This document shows positions 51,216 through 62,037 of a stretch of DNA of 64,000 nt, in pieces. The stretch is from assembly GCF_900129375.1 (NCBI RefSeq), contig NZ_FQVN01000002.1:1-64000 (forward strand), written 5' to 3'. A model generated the notes under the pieces. It saw only the letters and a list, made by a program, of their open reading frames with translations, searched no databases and was not told the origin of the DNA. The translations under genes were made by a program, and so were the position numbers. Origin of the DNA: Streptoalloteichus hindustanus (GTDB lineage: Bacteria > Actinomycetota > Actinomycetes > Mycobacteriales > Pseudonocardiaceae). How positions within the stretch are numbered: position 1 is the stretch's first letter; every line of letters begins with the position of its first letter.

Positions 51216-52290
51216 CATGGGTCATGGGTCAGGTGGGGTGTCTTCGTCGGCGCGTGTGCTCTTCTCTCCCAGGAGGAGCAGAACGGCGTCGCTGACGGTA
51301 CGCGGCTGTTCCGCTCTTCCTAGCTGATCTATCCACAGTGAACTGTCCCCTTCGTGCTCGTCCTGACGGACCGAGGGCACGTGAGATTGGATGCTGTTCT
51401 GGGCCAGATCGAGGCTGAGGTCGCGGGGCGAGACCCGATGGCGCTGACCGAGCGCCGCGTGGGGTGGAGTCGTGGTCATGGGTTAGGCGAGGTGTCTTCG
51501 CCGGCGCGCGTGCTCTGCTCGATCAGTGGGAGCAGCACGGCTCGCTGATGTCGCGGTTCTAGGTCGCTTTCCTCCCTGTCGTGTCCACAGTGGATTGTCC
51601 TTCTCGCCTCGTCCTGATCGATTGGGAGAACGTGGTGTCGGATGCCGTGCTGGGCCAGATCGGCGGTTGAGGTCGTGGTGGCGACATCCGATCGCGCTGG
51701 TGCGGCGCGAAGGAGGTCGCGCGCCGCTCCGGTCCCGGGGGTGGGGTCGTGGTCATGGGTGGAGGTGGGGGTGCCTTCGCCTACGTGTGCGCTCACTCTC
51801 CGAGGAGGAGCGGCACGGTGTCGCTGCGATCGCGGGCTGGTCTGCTCTTTCCGACGTCTGGCTTGTCCACAGTGGGCTTTTCCTTTGTGCGCCTCCTGGC
51901 CGGCGGAAAGCACGTGAGATTGGGTGTCGTGCTGGGTCAGATTGGGGGTTGAGGTCGTGGTGGCGAGATCCGACGGTGCTGGTTGAGCGTCGCGTGTCGG
52001 TGTGGTGTGAAGGGGTGCCGCGCCGGACCGGTCTCGGGGTGGGGTCGTGGTTATGGGTCAGATGGGGCGTCTTCGTCGTCGTGCGCGCTCCGCTCTCCCA
52101 GGAGGAGTAGCACGGCGTCGGTGACGTCGCGGGGTAGTTCCGCCCCTCCTGGCGTCTGGCTTGTCCATAGTGGACTACTGGTTCCGTGCTCATCCTGGTC
52201 GACCGGGAGCACGTGGCACCGGATGCCGTTCTGGCTCAGATCGAGGTCGACGCGGTGGGGGTGAGATCCGATGGCGCTGGTCGAGGTCAA
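51216..52290 (-). repeat. Four imperfect tandem copies (about 250-300 bp) of a DhbA-like gene 3' end
   Basis: Anchors recur in register. ATGGGT is at 51224, 51478, 51755 and 52053. TCCACAGTG-type sites are at 51332, 51584, 51866 and 52164. CTGGGCCAGAT-type sites lie near 51400, 51650, 51932 and 52232. Periods are about 252, 280 and 299 nt. On the minus strand each copy encodes variants of the same C-terminal segment: DLSQNGIRCHVLP in the gene-proximal copy, DLAQHGIRHHVLP and DLAQNSIQSHVPS in others, followed by DAVLLLLGE-type ends. The copy at 51755-52050 is in a shifted frame. The proximal copy is part of the SDR gene 52051-52722; the rest lie beyond its stop. Confidence 0.85.
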
Positions 52291-52722
52291 GGTGACGATC
52301 GCGCCGTGGCCGCGTGCCGCCATCCGTCGTGCGATCGAACGGGAGACTGTCCCGACTCCGGGCGGGTCTGGCCTCAGGTCTTTGTCGTCAGGTGTGAGAA
52401 CGGAGCCGGAGCGAAGCGGCTCGACGGCGTTCACCAGGAACTCCACCGGGCCGATCCAGCGCTCCACATCCGCCACCACCTCGTCCACAGAGGACGATGA
52501 GGTGACGTCGACGGGGAAACCCGTCACATGCAGGTCGTGTTGGCGCAGCACGGGAATCACGGTGGCCAGGTGGCCCGCGTCGGAGTCGAGCGCGGCGACG
52601 CGCGCGCCGGCTTCGGCCAGCGCGCGCGTCACCCTCCGCCCGGTGGTGGTCGCCACTCCGGTCACGACCGCCACCCGGTCCACGAATCGCCTGTCCACCC
52701 CGTGTCCTCCCGGTCCACCCAT
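52051..52722 (-). CDS. DhbA/EntA-like SDR, catalytic motif deleted (probably inactive)
   Basis: 223 aa against about 250-260 for 2,3-dihydro-2,3-DHB dehydrogenases. Recognisable parts are VAVVTGVATTTGRRVTRAL, LAEAGARVAALDSDAGHL, VTGFPVDVTSSSSVDEVV, VERWIGPVEFLVNAVEPLRSG and MAARGHGAIVTLTSTSA. The glycine motif reads TGVATTTG, losing one Gly. The segment that should hold YxxxK is absent: TSTSAIGSHPHRV runs straight into LDLSQNGIRCHVLP. The C-terminus then departs from the family. ATG 52722 overlaps the DAHP synthase stop (TGATG). It is either a pseudogene or a repurposed protein. Confidence 0.7.
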   Translation of the reverse strand: MGGPGGHGVDRRFVDRVAVVTGVATTTGRRVTRALAEAGARVAALDSDAGHLATVIPVLRQHDLHVTGFPVDVTSSSSVDEVVADVERWIGPVEFLVNAVEPLRSGSVLTPDDKDLRPDPPGVGTVSRSIARRMAARGHGAIVTLTSTSAIGSHPHRVDLDLSQNGIRCHVLPVDQDEHGTSSPLWTSQTPGGAELPRDVTDAVLLLLGERSAHDDEDAPSDP

Positions 52723-53954
52723 CAGGTCGCGCGCCAGGCCGAGGCGACCGCGACGGCCTGTTCCGGATTCAGTCGCGGGTCGCAGCACGTGGTGTAGTCC
52801 GCGCCCAGCGCGGCGCTCTCGCGCTCGTCCCACACGCACTCCCGCACCGGGTGGGGTGTGGTCTCCAGATGCAGACCACCGTCGACCCCGCCAGCCCTGG
52901 TGACCGCGTCCTGGAACTCACGCACCTCGCGCACGACGGCGTCGAGGAACCGGGTCTTCCAGCCGTCCCGGGTGGTCACGGTGTTGCCGTGCATGGGATC
53001 GCACAGCCAGACGACGGGGTGACCGGCCGCCCGCACCGCCTCCACCAGCGGCGGCAACGCCGTGCCGACGGCGTCCGCGCCCATGCGGGCGATCAAGGTG
53101 AGGCGGCCCGGCACGCGCCCCGGGTCGAGGCGGGCGCACAGGGCGACCAGCTCGGCCGCCGTCATGCTCGGCCCCACCTTGCAGGCCACGGGGTTGTCGA
53201 CCACGGCCAGCAAACGTACGTGCGCCCCGTCGACCTGGCGGGTCCGGTCCCCGATCCACGGCCAGTGCGTCGAGGTGAGCAGGGTGCGGCCGGCCACCCG
53301 TCGCACCTGCGGCAGTTCGTAGTCCAGCAGCAACGCCTCGTGACTGGTCCACAGCGGAGCCTCGGCGGAGGGAGCCCAGCCCGTCTGGCTCGTCCGGAGG
53401 AACGCCATCGCGGTCCGGGCGGCGTGGTAGCAGGTGAGCAGCCGCAGCGGGTCCGGGCGGCGGGTGGCCGGATCGGGTTCCGGGCCGTTCACCAGGTGCC
53501 CCCGGAAGGCGGGCAGCTCCCGGCCGTCGTGCCACTCGGTCGGTCGGGACCGGGGCTTGGCGAACTGCCCGGCGATGCGCCCCACCCGCACCACGGGCCG
53601 GTCGGCGTTGAGCCGCACCACCCCGGCGATCAGGTCGAGCAGGCCGACCTTGCGGGTGAGCACCTCGGGCACGCACTCGGCGGGGTCCTCCGCGCAGTCG
53701 CCGGCCTGCACGACCTGGAGCCGGCCGGCGGCGACCTCGGCCAGCAGGCGGCGCAGGGTCCGCACCTCGCCGGGCTCCACGAGCGGGGGCAGGGCCGCCA
53801 GGTCCGAGGTGACCTCGTCGACCAGCCACCGCTCGCCCCAGTCCGGCTGCTGGAGCGCGGGCAGGGCGCGCCAGCGGCGCCGGTCCTCGGCGGACAGGGC
53901 GGTCTGGGCGGGGTGGAGCGGCGTGACGCCGGCCTGGGTCATGTCAGCGGTCAC
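52722..53954 (-). CDS. Class II 3-deoxy-D-arabino-heptulosonate-7-phosphate (DAHP) synthase
   Basis: 410 aa. Class II motifs are VVQAGDCAEDP, VVRVGRIAGQFAKPRS, LLTSTHWPWIGDRTR, VACKVGPSM, LTLIARMGAD, VVWLCDPMHGNT, GGLHLETTP and TTCCDPRLNPEQAV. It makes DAHP from PEP and erythrose-4-phosphate, the entry to chorismate and so to 2,3-DHB. Its length and location next to a DhbA-like gene suggest a dedicated secondary-metabolism copy. GTG 53954 (GGAGG upstream) is chosen; ATG 54008 and ATG 53942 are alternatives. Overlaps the SDR start by one base. Confidence 0.93.
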   Translation of the reverse strand: MTADMTQAGVTPLHPAQTALSAEDRRRWRALPALQQPDWGERWLVDEVTSDLAALPPLVEPGEVRTLRRLLAEVAAGRLQVVQAGDCAEDPAECVPEVLTRKVGLLDLIAGVVRLNADRPVVRVGRIAGQFAKPRSRPTEWHDGRELPAFRGHLVNGPEPDPATRRPDPLRLLTCYHAARTAMAFLRTSQTGWAPSAEAPLWTSHEALLLDYELPQVRRVAGRTLLTSTHWPWIGDRTRQVDGAHVRLLAVVDNPVACKVGPSMTAAELVALCARLDPGRVPGRLTLIARMGADAVGTALPPLVEAVRAAGHPVVWLCDPMHGNTVTTRDGWKTRFLDAVVREVREFQDAVTRAGGVDGGLHLETTPHPVRECVWDERESAALGADYTTCCDPRLNPEQAVAVASAWRAT

Positions 53955-54416
53955 CGGGGCCTCCGTGGGCTGCGGACTGGCAGGGGGTCGACCACGCCGG
54001 ACTCGCATCTCCGGCGGCCGTACGGCGGTGGTCTGCGGTGGAAGAGGGGCCAGCGGTGGCGCGCGGCCCGGTCCTACCTGTTCGAGTAGGCCGGGTATCT
54101 CGCCGCCGCCACGCGCTCGGGTGCCCCTCGCCGGCGTGAATGACGTATCCGGGGCAGGGGAGCACGCTCCACAAGCGACTGGGCCGCGCGAAGGCGGCGC
54201 ACAAGAGCAGCTCTTCCGTCAGCCTGTGACCGGCAGCTCCGCGCACAGTGGACCGACGAGACGTCCTGCCATCTGCTGGCGCTGGCTCAGACGATCAGTT
54301 CTGGGACAGGCTTTTCGTCCACTGTGGACACAACGGGCGGGGGTGGGAACGAGCCCGGCGGCCCCGCCGGCGACGGGCTCGTTCCCCGGTGCGACGCCGG
54401 ATCTCCCCGTCAGTCC
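53955..54416. other. Intergenic, about 460 nt
   Basis: No gene supported. Upstream of the DAHP synthase there is a small hairpin (CCTAC 54073-54077 pairing with GTAGG 54086-54090), too weak to call an attenuator. An exact TCCACTGTGGA lies at 54318-54328, between the DAHP synthase promoter side and the PP2C 3' end. Confidence 0.4.
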
Positions 54417-55208
54417 TCAGTCGTCCTCGCGGCGCGGTCCGGACCAGCGCACGAGCAGGATGGTGATGTTGTCGTGTCCGCCGGCGTCCATGGCCGCCGC
54501 CCACAACGCCTTCACGGTGCGCGGGTCGCTCGTCGACTCCTCGGTGAGGATCCGCTCGATCCGCTCGACCTCGACCATGTCGGTGAGTCCGTCGCTGCAC
54601 AGCAGCCAGCGGGCCGGACCGTCCACCGGGTCCGCCGCCACGTGCGGTTCGACCGGGGTGCGCAGGGCCGCGCCGCCCAGCGCCTGGGCGAGGACCGAGC
54701 TCCGCCGGCCCGTCGCGTCCCCGCCGGGCGCTGTCGCCGTGTCGTCGATCGAGAGTTGTTCGAGGTAGTTTCCGCTCTCCCGGTAGACGCGGGAGTCGCC
54801 GACGTTGAACCACAACGCGCCGCTCCCGCTGAGCACCAGGCCGGCCGCCGTGGTCCCGGTGCCGTAGTACTCGGGCTGCCGGCCGGGGATCTCGTACAGC
54901 TCGTCGTTGATGCGGGACAGCGTCGTGGCCACCTTCGCCCGGCTGGTCAGCGTCGGGCCCTCCTCCGCCAGTCTGCGCACCGCCAGCGCGGAGGCGACCT
55001 CACCGGCCGCGTGACCGCCGAGCCCGTCGGCGACCGCGACCACGACCGGCGCGTGCGGCGACAGCCGGATCACGACCGGGTCGTCCATGCTCGTGCCCGA
55101 GACCGTGGCCGGCCCGGCCACGAAGGCGTCCTCGTTGTTGGCGCGTACCGCACCGCGATGGGTCATCGCGGTGACGAACACCTGTGCCGACTGGCTCGGC
55201 GCGCTCAT
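54417..55208 (-). CDS. PP2C-type protein serine/threonine phosphatase
   Basis: 263 aa. VFVTAMTHRGAVRANNEDAF (motif 1), VVAVADGLGGHAAGEVAS (metal-binding DGxGG), TGTTAAGLVLS, VGDSRVYR, LLCSDGLTDMV and AGGHDNITILLVRW (DN metal ligands). Soluble, cytoplasmic; reverses Ser/Thr kinase phosphorylation. No kinase gene is adjacent. ATG 55208 has GGAGGG 7 nt upstream. Divergent from the NLR gene. Confidence 0.95.
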   Translation of the reverse strand: MSAPSQSAQVFVTAMTHRGAVRANNEDAFVAGPATVSGTSMDDPVVIRLSPHAPVVVAVADGLGGHAAGEVASALAVRRLAEEGPTLTSRAKVATTLSRINDELYEIPGRQPEYYGTGTTAAGLVLSGSGALWFNVGDSRVYRESGNYLEQLSIDDTATAPGGDATGRRSSVLAQALGGAALRTPVEPHVAADPVDGPARWLLCSDGLTDMVEVERIERILTEESTSDPRTVKALWAAAMDAGGHDNITILLVRWSGPRREDD

Positions 55209-55567
55209 GCCGCCGCCCTCCGTTCCCCGTTCCTGACCCCACGCGACGATGGCGGCCAGTTCGCCCACCGGGACGCGCCCGGTCCTCCCGCGCGCCGCCA
55301 CACCGGCCACCGGTTCCCCGGCCGTGAGGTCGGACGCGGCATGATGATCTTTCGTTCCCCGGTCCGGTCCGCCGGTCCGCGCTGGCGCGGCAGGCCGCGC
55401 GGACGGGTGCGCGCGGAGCGGTGACCGGGTCGAACACCGTGCCACGCGCCCGACACGCTAGCCCATCCGCTCTCACCTTCGGCGCTCGTTCCGTGACCGT
55501 GAGCTGCGGAGCCTGAGTAGACTCGGCACCCGATCTTGCCGCTCGTGCCGCTGTGAGGGGTGGGCAG
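55209..55567. promoter_or_regulatory. Divergent promoter region, PP2C / NLR
   Basis: About 360 nt with no gene. A plus-strand promoter candidate is TAGACT (55518-55523) with GTGACC (55493-55498) upstream; it would give a leader of about 35-40 nt for the NLR gene. GAGGGG before GTG 55568 is the RBS. Confidence 0.45.
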
Positions 55568-57727
55568 GTGCGCGACGAACCTGATCACGGTGACCGTGAC
55601 GACGAGGCTCCGGAGATCATCAACCAGCTCGGCGACGTCGCCGGCGTCGCCTTCCAGACCGGCGTCAACCACGGCGGCATCCACGTGCACCTGTCGGGGA
55701 ACGAGCGGCCCCCGTTGCGGCAACTGGCTCCGCCACCGCCCGCGTTCACCAACCAGAAACCGGTGCTGCGCCGCCTCAACGACGCGGTCGCGGCCCACGC
55801 GGACCGGCCGGGTCCGGCGGTGGCCGTCGTGCGGGGCGTGGCCGGGGTTGGCAAGACCGCCGTGGCGTTGACCTGGTTGCACCGGCGGCGGGCGGAGTTC
55901 GACGGCGACCTCCAGGTCGACCTCGCGGACGACCCGCACGGCGACTCGCCCAACGACGTGCTCGCCCACCTGCTGCGCCTGCTCGGCCACGACCCGAAAG
56001 CCCTGCCGGCGACGCTGGAGCAACGGGCGGCGCTCTACCGATCCCTGACCAGGGGCCGACGGCTCGCCCTGTTGATCGACAACGCGTCGCTTCCGGGGCA
56101 GGTGCGACCCTTGCTGCCCGGCGGGGACGACTCGGTCGTCGTGGTGACCGCGCGGTCAGCCATGGAGGGGCTCAGGACCAACGGCGCTGTCCTGATCGAC
56201 CTGGAGCCGCTGGAGGATTCGGCGGCTCACGAGCTGCTGGGACGGCTGATCGGTGAGGGCCGGGTGTCGGCGGAGCCGGCGGAGGCACAGGAAGTCGTCG
56301 CGCTGTGCGGTGGCCTGCCGATCGCACTCTGCGTCGTCGGTGTGCTGCTCGCTGAACGCGATCACTGGTCGCTGTCGCGGATGGTCCGGCGGCTCGCCGA
56401 CGAGTCGCGACGGTTGGAACGGCTGGCGGTGCCAGGTGATCTGTCCGTGCAGGCGGTGTTCGAGACGTCCTACCGCCAGCTCGCGGAGCACGCGGCGCGG
56501 GTGTTCCGCGCCTTCGGACGGCACCCGGGCGACGGGGAGATCGGTCAGGAGGCACTGGCGGCCCTGCTCGGCGTCGACTCCGAGGACGACGACCTCGTTG
56601 AGGCGCTGGAGGAACTGCGGGGCGCGCGGCTGGTGGACGAGCCGGTGCCGGGGCGCTTCGGCATGCACTCGCTCGTCCGGCTGCACGCGAGGTGGGTCGC
56701 GGACAAGCACCAGGAGTCCGACGACGATTCCGTCGCGTTGGATCGACTCCTCGTGTACTACCTGGAGAAGACCATCCAGGCTGACCGCGTGATGATGCCG
56801 TCCCGGCCTCGCCTGAACTCGCTCTACCGTCAGCTTCCGTGGGCCGAGTTCGACGAGACGGCGGCGTGGGCGTGGTTGGAGACCGAGCGCGCGAACCTGC
56901 GTGCGGCCGTGCGGTTGGCGCACCAGAGCGGGCGGCACGTTCTCGCGTGGCAACTCTGTGAGGCGCTGTGGACCGTGTTCTTCCACGGCAAGTTCTTCGA
57001 GGACTGGATCACGACGCACGAGGCTGGCATCGAGTCCGCGCGGTGGTGCGGCGACCGGCGGGCGGAGGGGCGACTGACCTACCAGCTCGGCTTCGCCTAC
57101 CACCTCAGCGAGCGGTACGACCAGGCCGAGGAGCTGTTCGCCCGGGCGCTCGGCCTGTGCCGCGAGGCCGGAGACCGGGAGGGTCAGGCCACCTCGGTCG
57201 AGTCCCTGGGACTGGTTCTGCTGGCCAAGAAGGACCCCAAGGCCGTCTCCGTGCTGACGGAGAACCTGAGCCAGGCCATGGAGATCGACGAACCGCGCCG
57301 CACGGCGCTGGCGCACCACCACCTCGGTCGGGCACTGTCCATGGTGGACAGGCGCGACGAGGCGATGGAGCACCTGGCCCTGGCGGAGAAGGGGCTGTCC
57401 TCCCTGCCCGATCCCGCCGCCGAGGGCGCGGTGCGACCGGACACCTACAACCTGGGCCGGGTGGCGATCAGCACCGCGCAGGCACTGCTGCGGGCGGGCT
57501 GGTTCCCCGAAGCCGCAGACCAGGCGCGGCGCGGGCTGGAGATCATGACTGAGCTGGGCCGGCCGTTCCACCAGGCCGAGGCGTTGGACGTCCTCGGCCA
57601 GGCGGCGCTCGCCGCCGGCGACCGCGATGCCGCGCGGCAGCACCTGCGAGACGCCCTGACGATCTACGAGGCGTGGCACTTCCCGCAGGCCGAAGCCCTC
57701 CACCGGCGTCTGTCCGAACTGGACTGA
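55568..57727 (+). CDS. STAND/NLR-type ATPase with N-terminal RHIM/BASS-like amyloid motif and TPR sensor
   Basis: 719 aa. Residues about 17-42 carry an amyloid-signalling-type motif: INQLGDVAGVAFQ followed by GVNHGGIHVH. The nucleotide-binding domain has Walker A GVAGVGKT (90-97), Walker B-like LALLIDNA and the GLPIAL motif. A winged-helix region follows (FGRHPGDGEIGQEALAALLG, GMHSLVRLHARW), then TPR-like repeats to the C-terminus (YQLGFAYHLSERYDQAEELFARALGL in part). This is the plan of bacterial NLRs that trigger effectors through amyloid templating. GTG 55568 is chosen for its RBS; GTG 55553 is possible. Convergent with the GT-B-like gene, with 3 nt between the ORFs. Confidence 0.85.
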   Translation: MRDEPDHGDRDDEAPEIINQLGDVAGVAFQTGVNHGGIHVHLSGNERPPLRQLAPPPPAFTNQKPVLRRLNDAVAAHADRPGPAVAVVRGVAGVGKTAVALTWLHRRRAEFDGDLQVDLADDPHGDSPNDVLAHLLRLLGHDPKALPATLEQRAALYRSLTRGRRLALLIDNASLPGQVRPLLPGGDDSVVVVTARSAMEGLRTNGAVLIDLEPLEDSAAHELLGRLIGEGRVSAEPAEAQEVVALCGGLPIALCVVGVLLAERDHWSLSRMVRRLADESRRLERLAVPGDLSVQAVFETSYRQLAEHAARVFRAFGRHPGDGEIGQEALAALLGVDSEDDDLVEALEELRGARLVDEPVPGRFGMHSLVRLHARWVADKHQESDDDSVALDRLLVYYLEKTIQADRVMMPSRPRLNSLYRQLPWAEFDETAAWAWLETERANLRAAVRLAHQSGRHVLAWQLCEALWTVFFHGKFFEDWITTHEAGIESARWCGDRRAEGRLTYQLGFAYHLSERYDQAEELFARALGLCREAGDREGQATSVESLGLVLLAKKDPKAVSVLTENLSQAMEIDEPRRTALAHHHLGRALSMVDRRDEAMEHLALAEKGLSSLPDPAAEGAVRPDTYNLGRVAISTAQALLRAGWFPEAADQARRGLEIMTELGRPFHQAEALDVLGQAALAAGDRDAARQHLRDALTIYEAWHFPQAEALHRRLSELD

Positions 57728-57730
57728 AGT

Positions 57731-59479
<1,749 letters not shown>

Positions 59480-59527
59480 GAACGACCACCTTACTGCCGC
59501 CGCCGCGCCCGCCGCGTCCGAGAGGGA

Positions 59528-59923
59528 TCAGGAGCCGGACTGCGGCGGCACGCCGAAGTGCAGCCCGCCCTGGACGTCCCGGAGCTGGAACACCTGCCCG
59601 TGCACGGTTCCGTTGATCTGGTTGACCACCCCGCCGCTCTCGGCGCGCACCTCGTCGCGGGCCTGCCCCCACAGCTCGCGGACGCGCTCGCCGAAGGCCG
59701 GGTCCTCGGCCGCGACCCGCTCCAGCGTCGCGCTCAGGGTCGCGACCCGCTGCTCGTCCTGCGGGCTGGCCTCGGCCTCCTCCAACGCCGCCGTGTCGTC
59801 GGCCCGACCGGACAACCGCTCCTTGACGAACCGGTACAGCGAGCCCAGCCCACTCGACGCGAGCGCGACGGCCGCCTTGCCGGCCAGCGCCCCCGCCACC
59901 GCCATGAACATCGGATCAGTCAC
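59528..59923 (-). CDS. Bell-like putative membrane-active effector with C-terminal RHIM/BASS-like motif
   Basis: 131 aa. The N-terminal helix (MFMAVAGALAGKAAVALASS) and the following helical bundle (LGSLYRFVKERLSG, LSATLERVAAEDPAFGERVRELW) resemble bacterial Bell domains, analogues of fungal HeLo/HET-S and MLKL pore-forming domains. Residues about 99-124 (VVNQINGTVHGQVFQ, then VQGGLHFG) match the motif at the N-terminus of the NLR at 55568: NQ, G at +4/5, G at +8/9, FQ, GG, H. GTG 59923 has AAGGGGG upstream. First gene of a two-gene minus operon. The Bell assignment is by pattern and needs profile confirmation. Confidence 0.75.
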   Translation of the reverse strand: MTDPMFMAVAGALAGKAAVALASSGLGSLYRFVKERLSGRADDTAALEEAEASPQDEQRVATLSATLERVAAEDPAFGERVRELWGQARDEVRAESGGVVNQINGTVHGQVFQLRDVQGGLHFGVPPQSGS

Positions 59924-60152
59924 ACCTGCCCCCTTCGGATCACGTGATGCCGCGAACGTAGCAGGATCGCCCGACCACGCACGGTGATTGTCGGGAGAGT
60001 GGGGCGCCGCCAGCCGTCGGACGGGCGGGACGGCGGGATTCGCACGGACAGCGGGGAAGTCAGCCCCGAATGCCGGACGCGCCGCCGGCCGCCACGTGCT
60101 CACATGGCTGTCGACGCCGCCGGCCCCTCCTCACGGTCCCCGGAGGTCCGCG

Positions 60153-61271
60153 ATGAGTCTGACCGCCGTTCTCGTCACCGGGCTCGTTGCCGGCGGCGTC
60201 TCGTGCGCCGCCGTCCAGGGCGGCCTGTTGACCGGCCTCGTCGCCCGGCAGCGAGCCGAGCCGGTCGCGACTCCCCCCGAAACCGGCGCGGCGCCCGAGA
60301 AAACGGAGAACACCGAGAAAACGGAGAACACCGAGAACACCGAGGACGCCGCTGCCGTCACCACCGGTGAACGCGGCGCCCTGCAGAAGTTGGGCGACGA
60401 CCTGGCTCCCGTCGCCGGGTTCCTCGCCGGCAAACTCGTGTCGCACACCGTCCTCGGTGCGTTGCTGGGCGCGCTCGGCGGTGTCGTTCAGCTTTCCTCG
60501 GGCGTGCGAGTGACCCTCCAACTGGTCGCCGGGACGGTGATCATCGTCCTGGGGCTGGCCCAGCTCGGCGTGCCCGGATTCCGGCGGATCGTCTTCGCGC
60601 CCCCGGACTCGTGGAGCAGGGTCGTGCGCTCCAGCACCCGCTCTCGGGCCGCGGTGGCCCCGGCTGCGCTGGGACTGGCGACGGTGCTCGTTCCCTGCGG
60701 GGTCACCGTGTCCGTGGAGGCGTTGGCGCTCACCACGGGGTCCGCGCTCATGGGCGCCGCCACCATGGCGGTGTTCGTCGTGGGCACCGCGCCGTTGTTC
60801 GCCGTCCTCGGCTACGCGGCGAGGAAGGCGGCCACGGCCTGGCGCGGGCGGTTGGCCGCCCTGACCGGGCTGGTGGTGTTGTTCCTCGGCCTCCTCACGC
60901 TCAACGGGGGGTTGGAGCTGGCCGGGTCGCCGGTGGCGGCGAGCAACATCGGCCGGGCGATGGGGTTCGACGAGCCGCCGGCACAGGCGGTGCGCGACGA
61001 CAAGGGCGGGCAACTCCTGGTGCTCACCGCCCGCGCCAGCTCCTACAGCCCGCCGAGGATCGAGGCCAAGGCCGGCGTGCCCACCACACTAGTGATCCAC
61101 TCCGAGGGCGTGCAGGGGTGCGCCCTCTCGTTCGTGGTTCCCGGGCACAACGTCGACCGGGTCCTGCCCGCCCACGGTGAGACCCGGATCGACCTGGGGA
61201 CGCTCCAGCCGGGAGAGGTGAAGTTCGCCTGCGCCATGGGGATGTACACGGGCACGATCGTCGTCACGTGA
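60153..61271 (+). CDS. TauE/SafE (DsbD-like) membrane protein fused to a cupredoxin-like domain
   Basis: 372 aa. About six to seven membrane helices: MSLTAVLVTGLVAGGVSCAA, AGFLAGKLVSHTVLGALLGALGG in part, VTLQLVAGTVIIVLGLAQLG, ATVLVPCGVTVSVEALAL, MAVFVVGTAPLFAVLGYAA, LTGLVVLFLGLLTLNG. The C-terminal soluble domain (about 285-372) has GVQGCALSFVVPGHN and FACAMGMYTGTIVV, with Cys/His/Cys/Met that could bind copper. Loop residues 48-65 are EKTENTEKTENTENTED, encoded by short repeats. Likely copper handling or redox at the membrane. ATG 60153 has GGAGG upstream; longer frames are non-conserved. Confidence 0.85.
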   Translation: MSLTAVLVTGLVAGGVSCAAVQGGLLTGLVARQRAEPVATPPETGAAPEKTENTEKTENTENTEDAAAVTTGERGALQKLGDDLAPVAGFLAGKLVSHTVLGALLGALGGVVQLSSGVRVTLQLVAGTVIIVLGLAQLGVPGFRRIVFAPPDSWSRVVRSSTRSRAAVAPAALGLATVLVPCGVTVSVEALALTTGSALMGAATMAVFVVGTAPLFAVLGYAARKAATAWRGRLAALTGLVVLFLGLLTLNGGLELAGSPVAASNIGRAMGFDEPPAQAVRDDKGGQLLVLTARASSYSPPRIEAKAGVPTTLVIHSEGVQGCALSFVVPGHNVDRVLPAHGETRIDLGTLQPGEVKFACAMGMYTGTIVVT

Positions 61272-61343
61272 CCCCGCCGCGCTGACCGTCCACAGAGGAC
61301 TGTGGGTGCCCCGCTGGGACCGCCAGGAGAGGATCGGCAGGTC

Positions 61344-62036
61344 TCAGCGGTGCACCGCGCCGTGGTAGAAGAAGTCGCCGAGCCCGACCGTGAACACCAG
61401 CACGCCGTAGAGCGCGTGCTCCACGGAGGCCGCGATCAGCGACTGGCTGCGCTGGTACCGGGTGGCGAACAGCCAGCCGCCCACGATCGTGAGCACGACC
61501 GACAACCAGTTCCCGAAGATGACGTGCGCGAACCCGAACGCGCCCGCGCTCGCCGCCACCATGGCCCGCCCGGTGCCGAACAGCGGTGCGTAGCGCTGGA
61601 ACAGGAACCCCCGGAAGATCAACTCCTGCGGGTAGACGCTCAGCAACGGGTAGAACACGACGATCACCCCCCAGAGCAATGGCTGTTCGCGGGGGAGCTG
61701 GAGAAGGCGCTCCGGGCTGGCCACGGCCAACACCACGGCCATCGCGACCGAGGCCAGCGCCCAGAGGAGCAGCATCGGGCGGAGTTCGGTGGTGACCGCC
61801 GCACCTCTGGTGAGCGACCTGCGGTCGAAGGCAGGTTGGCGGCGCAGGTAGACCACCGCGACCACGGCCAGCAGCACCAGCACCGGGATCGGGCTCCCGG
61901 GCCGGTCGAGCAGCGCGTAGAGCGAGACAGCGCCGAAGAACAACGCGACGTATTCCACGCCCAGCAGAAGCCTGCGCCGCCAGTCGATCGCGACGGTCGT
62001 CGTCCCGGTGGTGTTCTCTCGCACGAGGTCGGCCAT
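61344..62036 (-). CDS. CPBP-family intramembrane metalloprotease (CAAX protease-like)
   Basis: 230 aa, several transmembrane helices. YPQELIFRGFLFQRYAPLFG is motif 1 in the PQEL variant of the family, FGFAHVIFGNW is motif 2 and VEHALYG motif 3. Substrate unknown. Its start is separated from the MerR stop by a single base, so the two form an operon. Confidence 0.9.
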   Translation of the reverse strand: MADLVRENTTGTTTVAIDWRRRLLLGVEYVALFFGAVSLYALLDRPGSPIPVLVLLAVVAVVYLRRQPAFDRRSLTRGAAVTTELRPMLLLWALASVAMAVVLAVASPERLLQLPREQPLLWGVIVVFYPLLSVYPQELIFRGFLFQRYAPLFGTGRAMVAASAGAFGFAHVIFGNWLSVVLTIVGGWLFATRYQRSQSLIAASVEHALYGVLVFTVGLGDFFYHGAVHR

Positions 62037-62037
62037 C

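Noticed and set aside
54073-54090. Attenuator hairpin upstream of DAHP synthase
   Set aside because: Only a 5-bp stem and no leader peptide rich in aromatic codons was found.
61344-62036. Glu-to-Gln change in CPBP motif 1 (PQEL) as an inactivating mutation
   Set aside because: The PQEL form is characteristic of a normal CPBP subfamily, and the second Glu and other motifs are intact.
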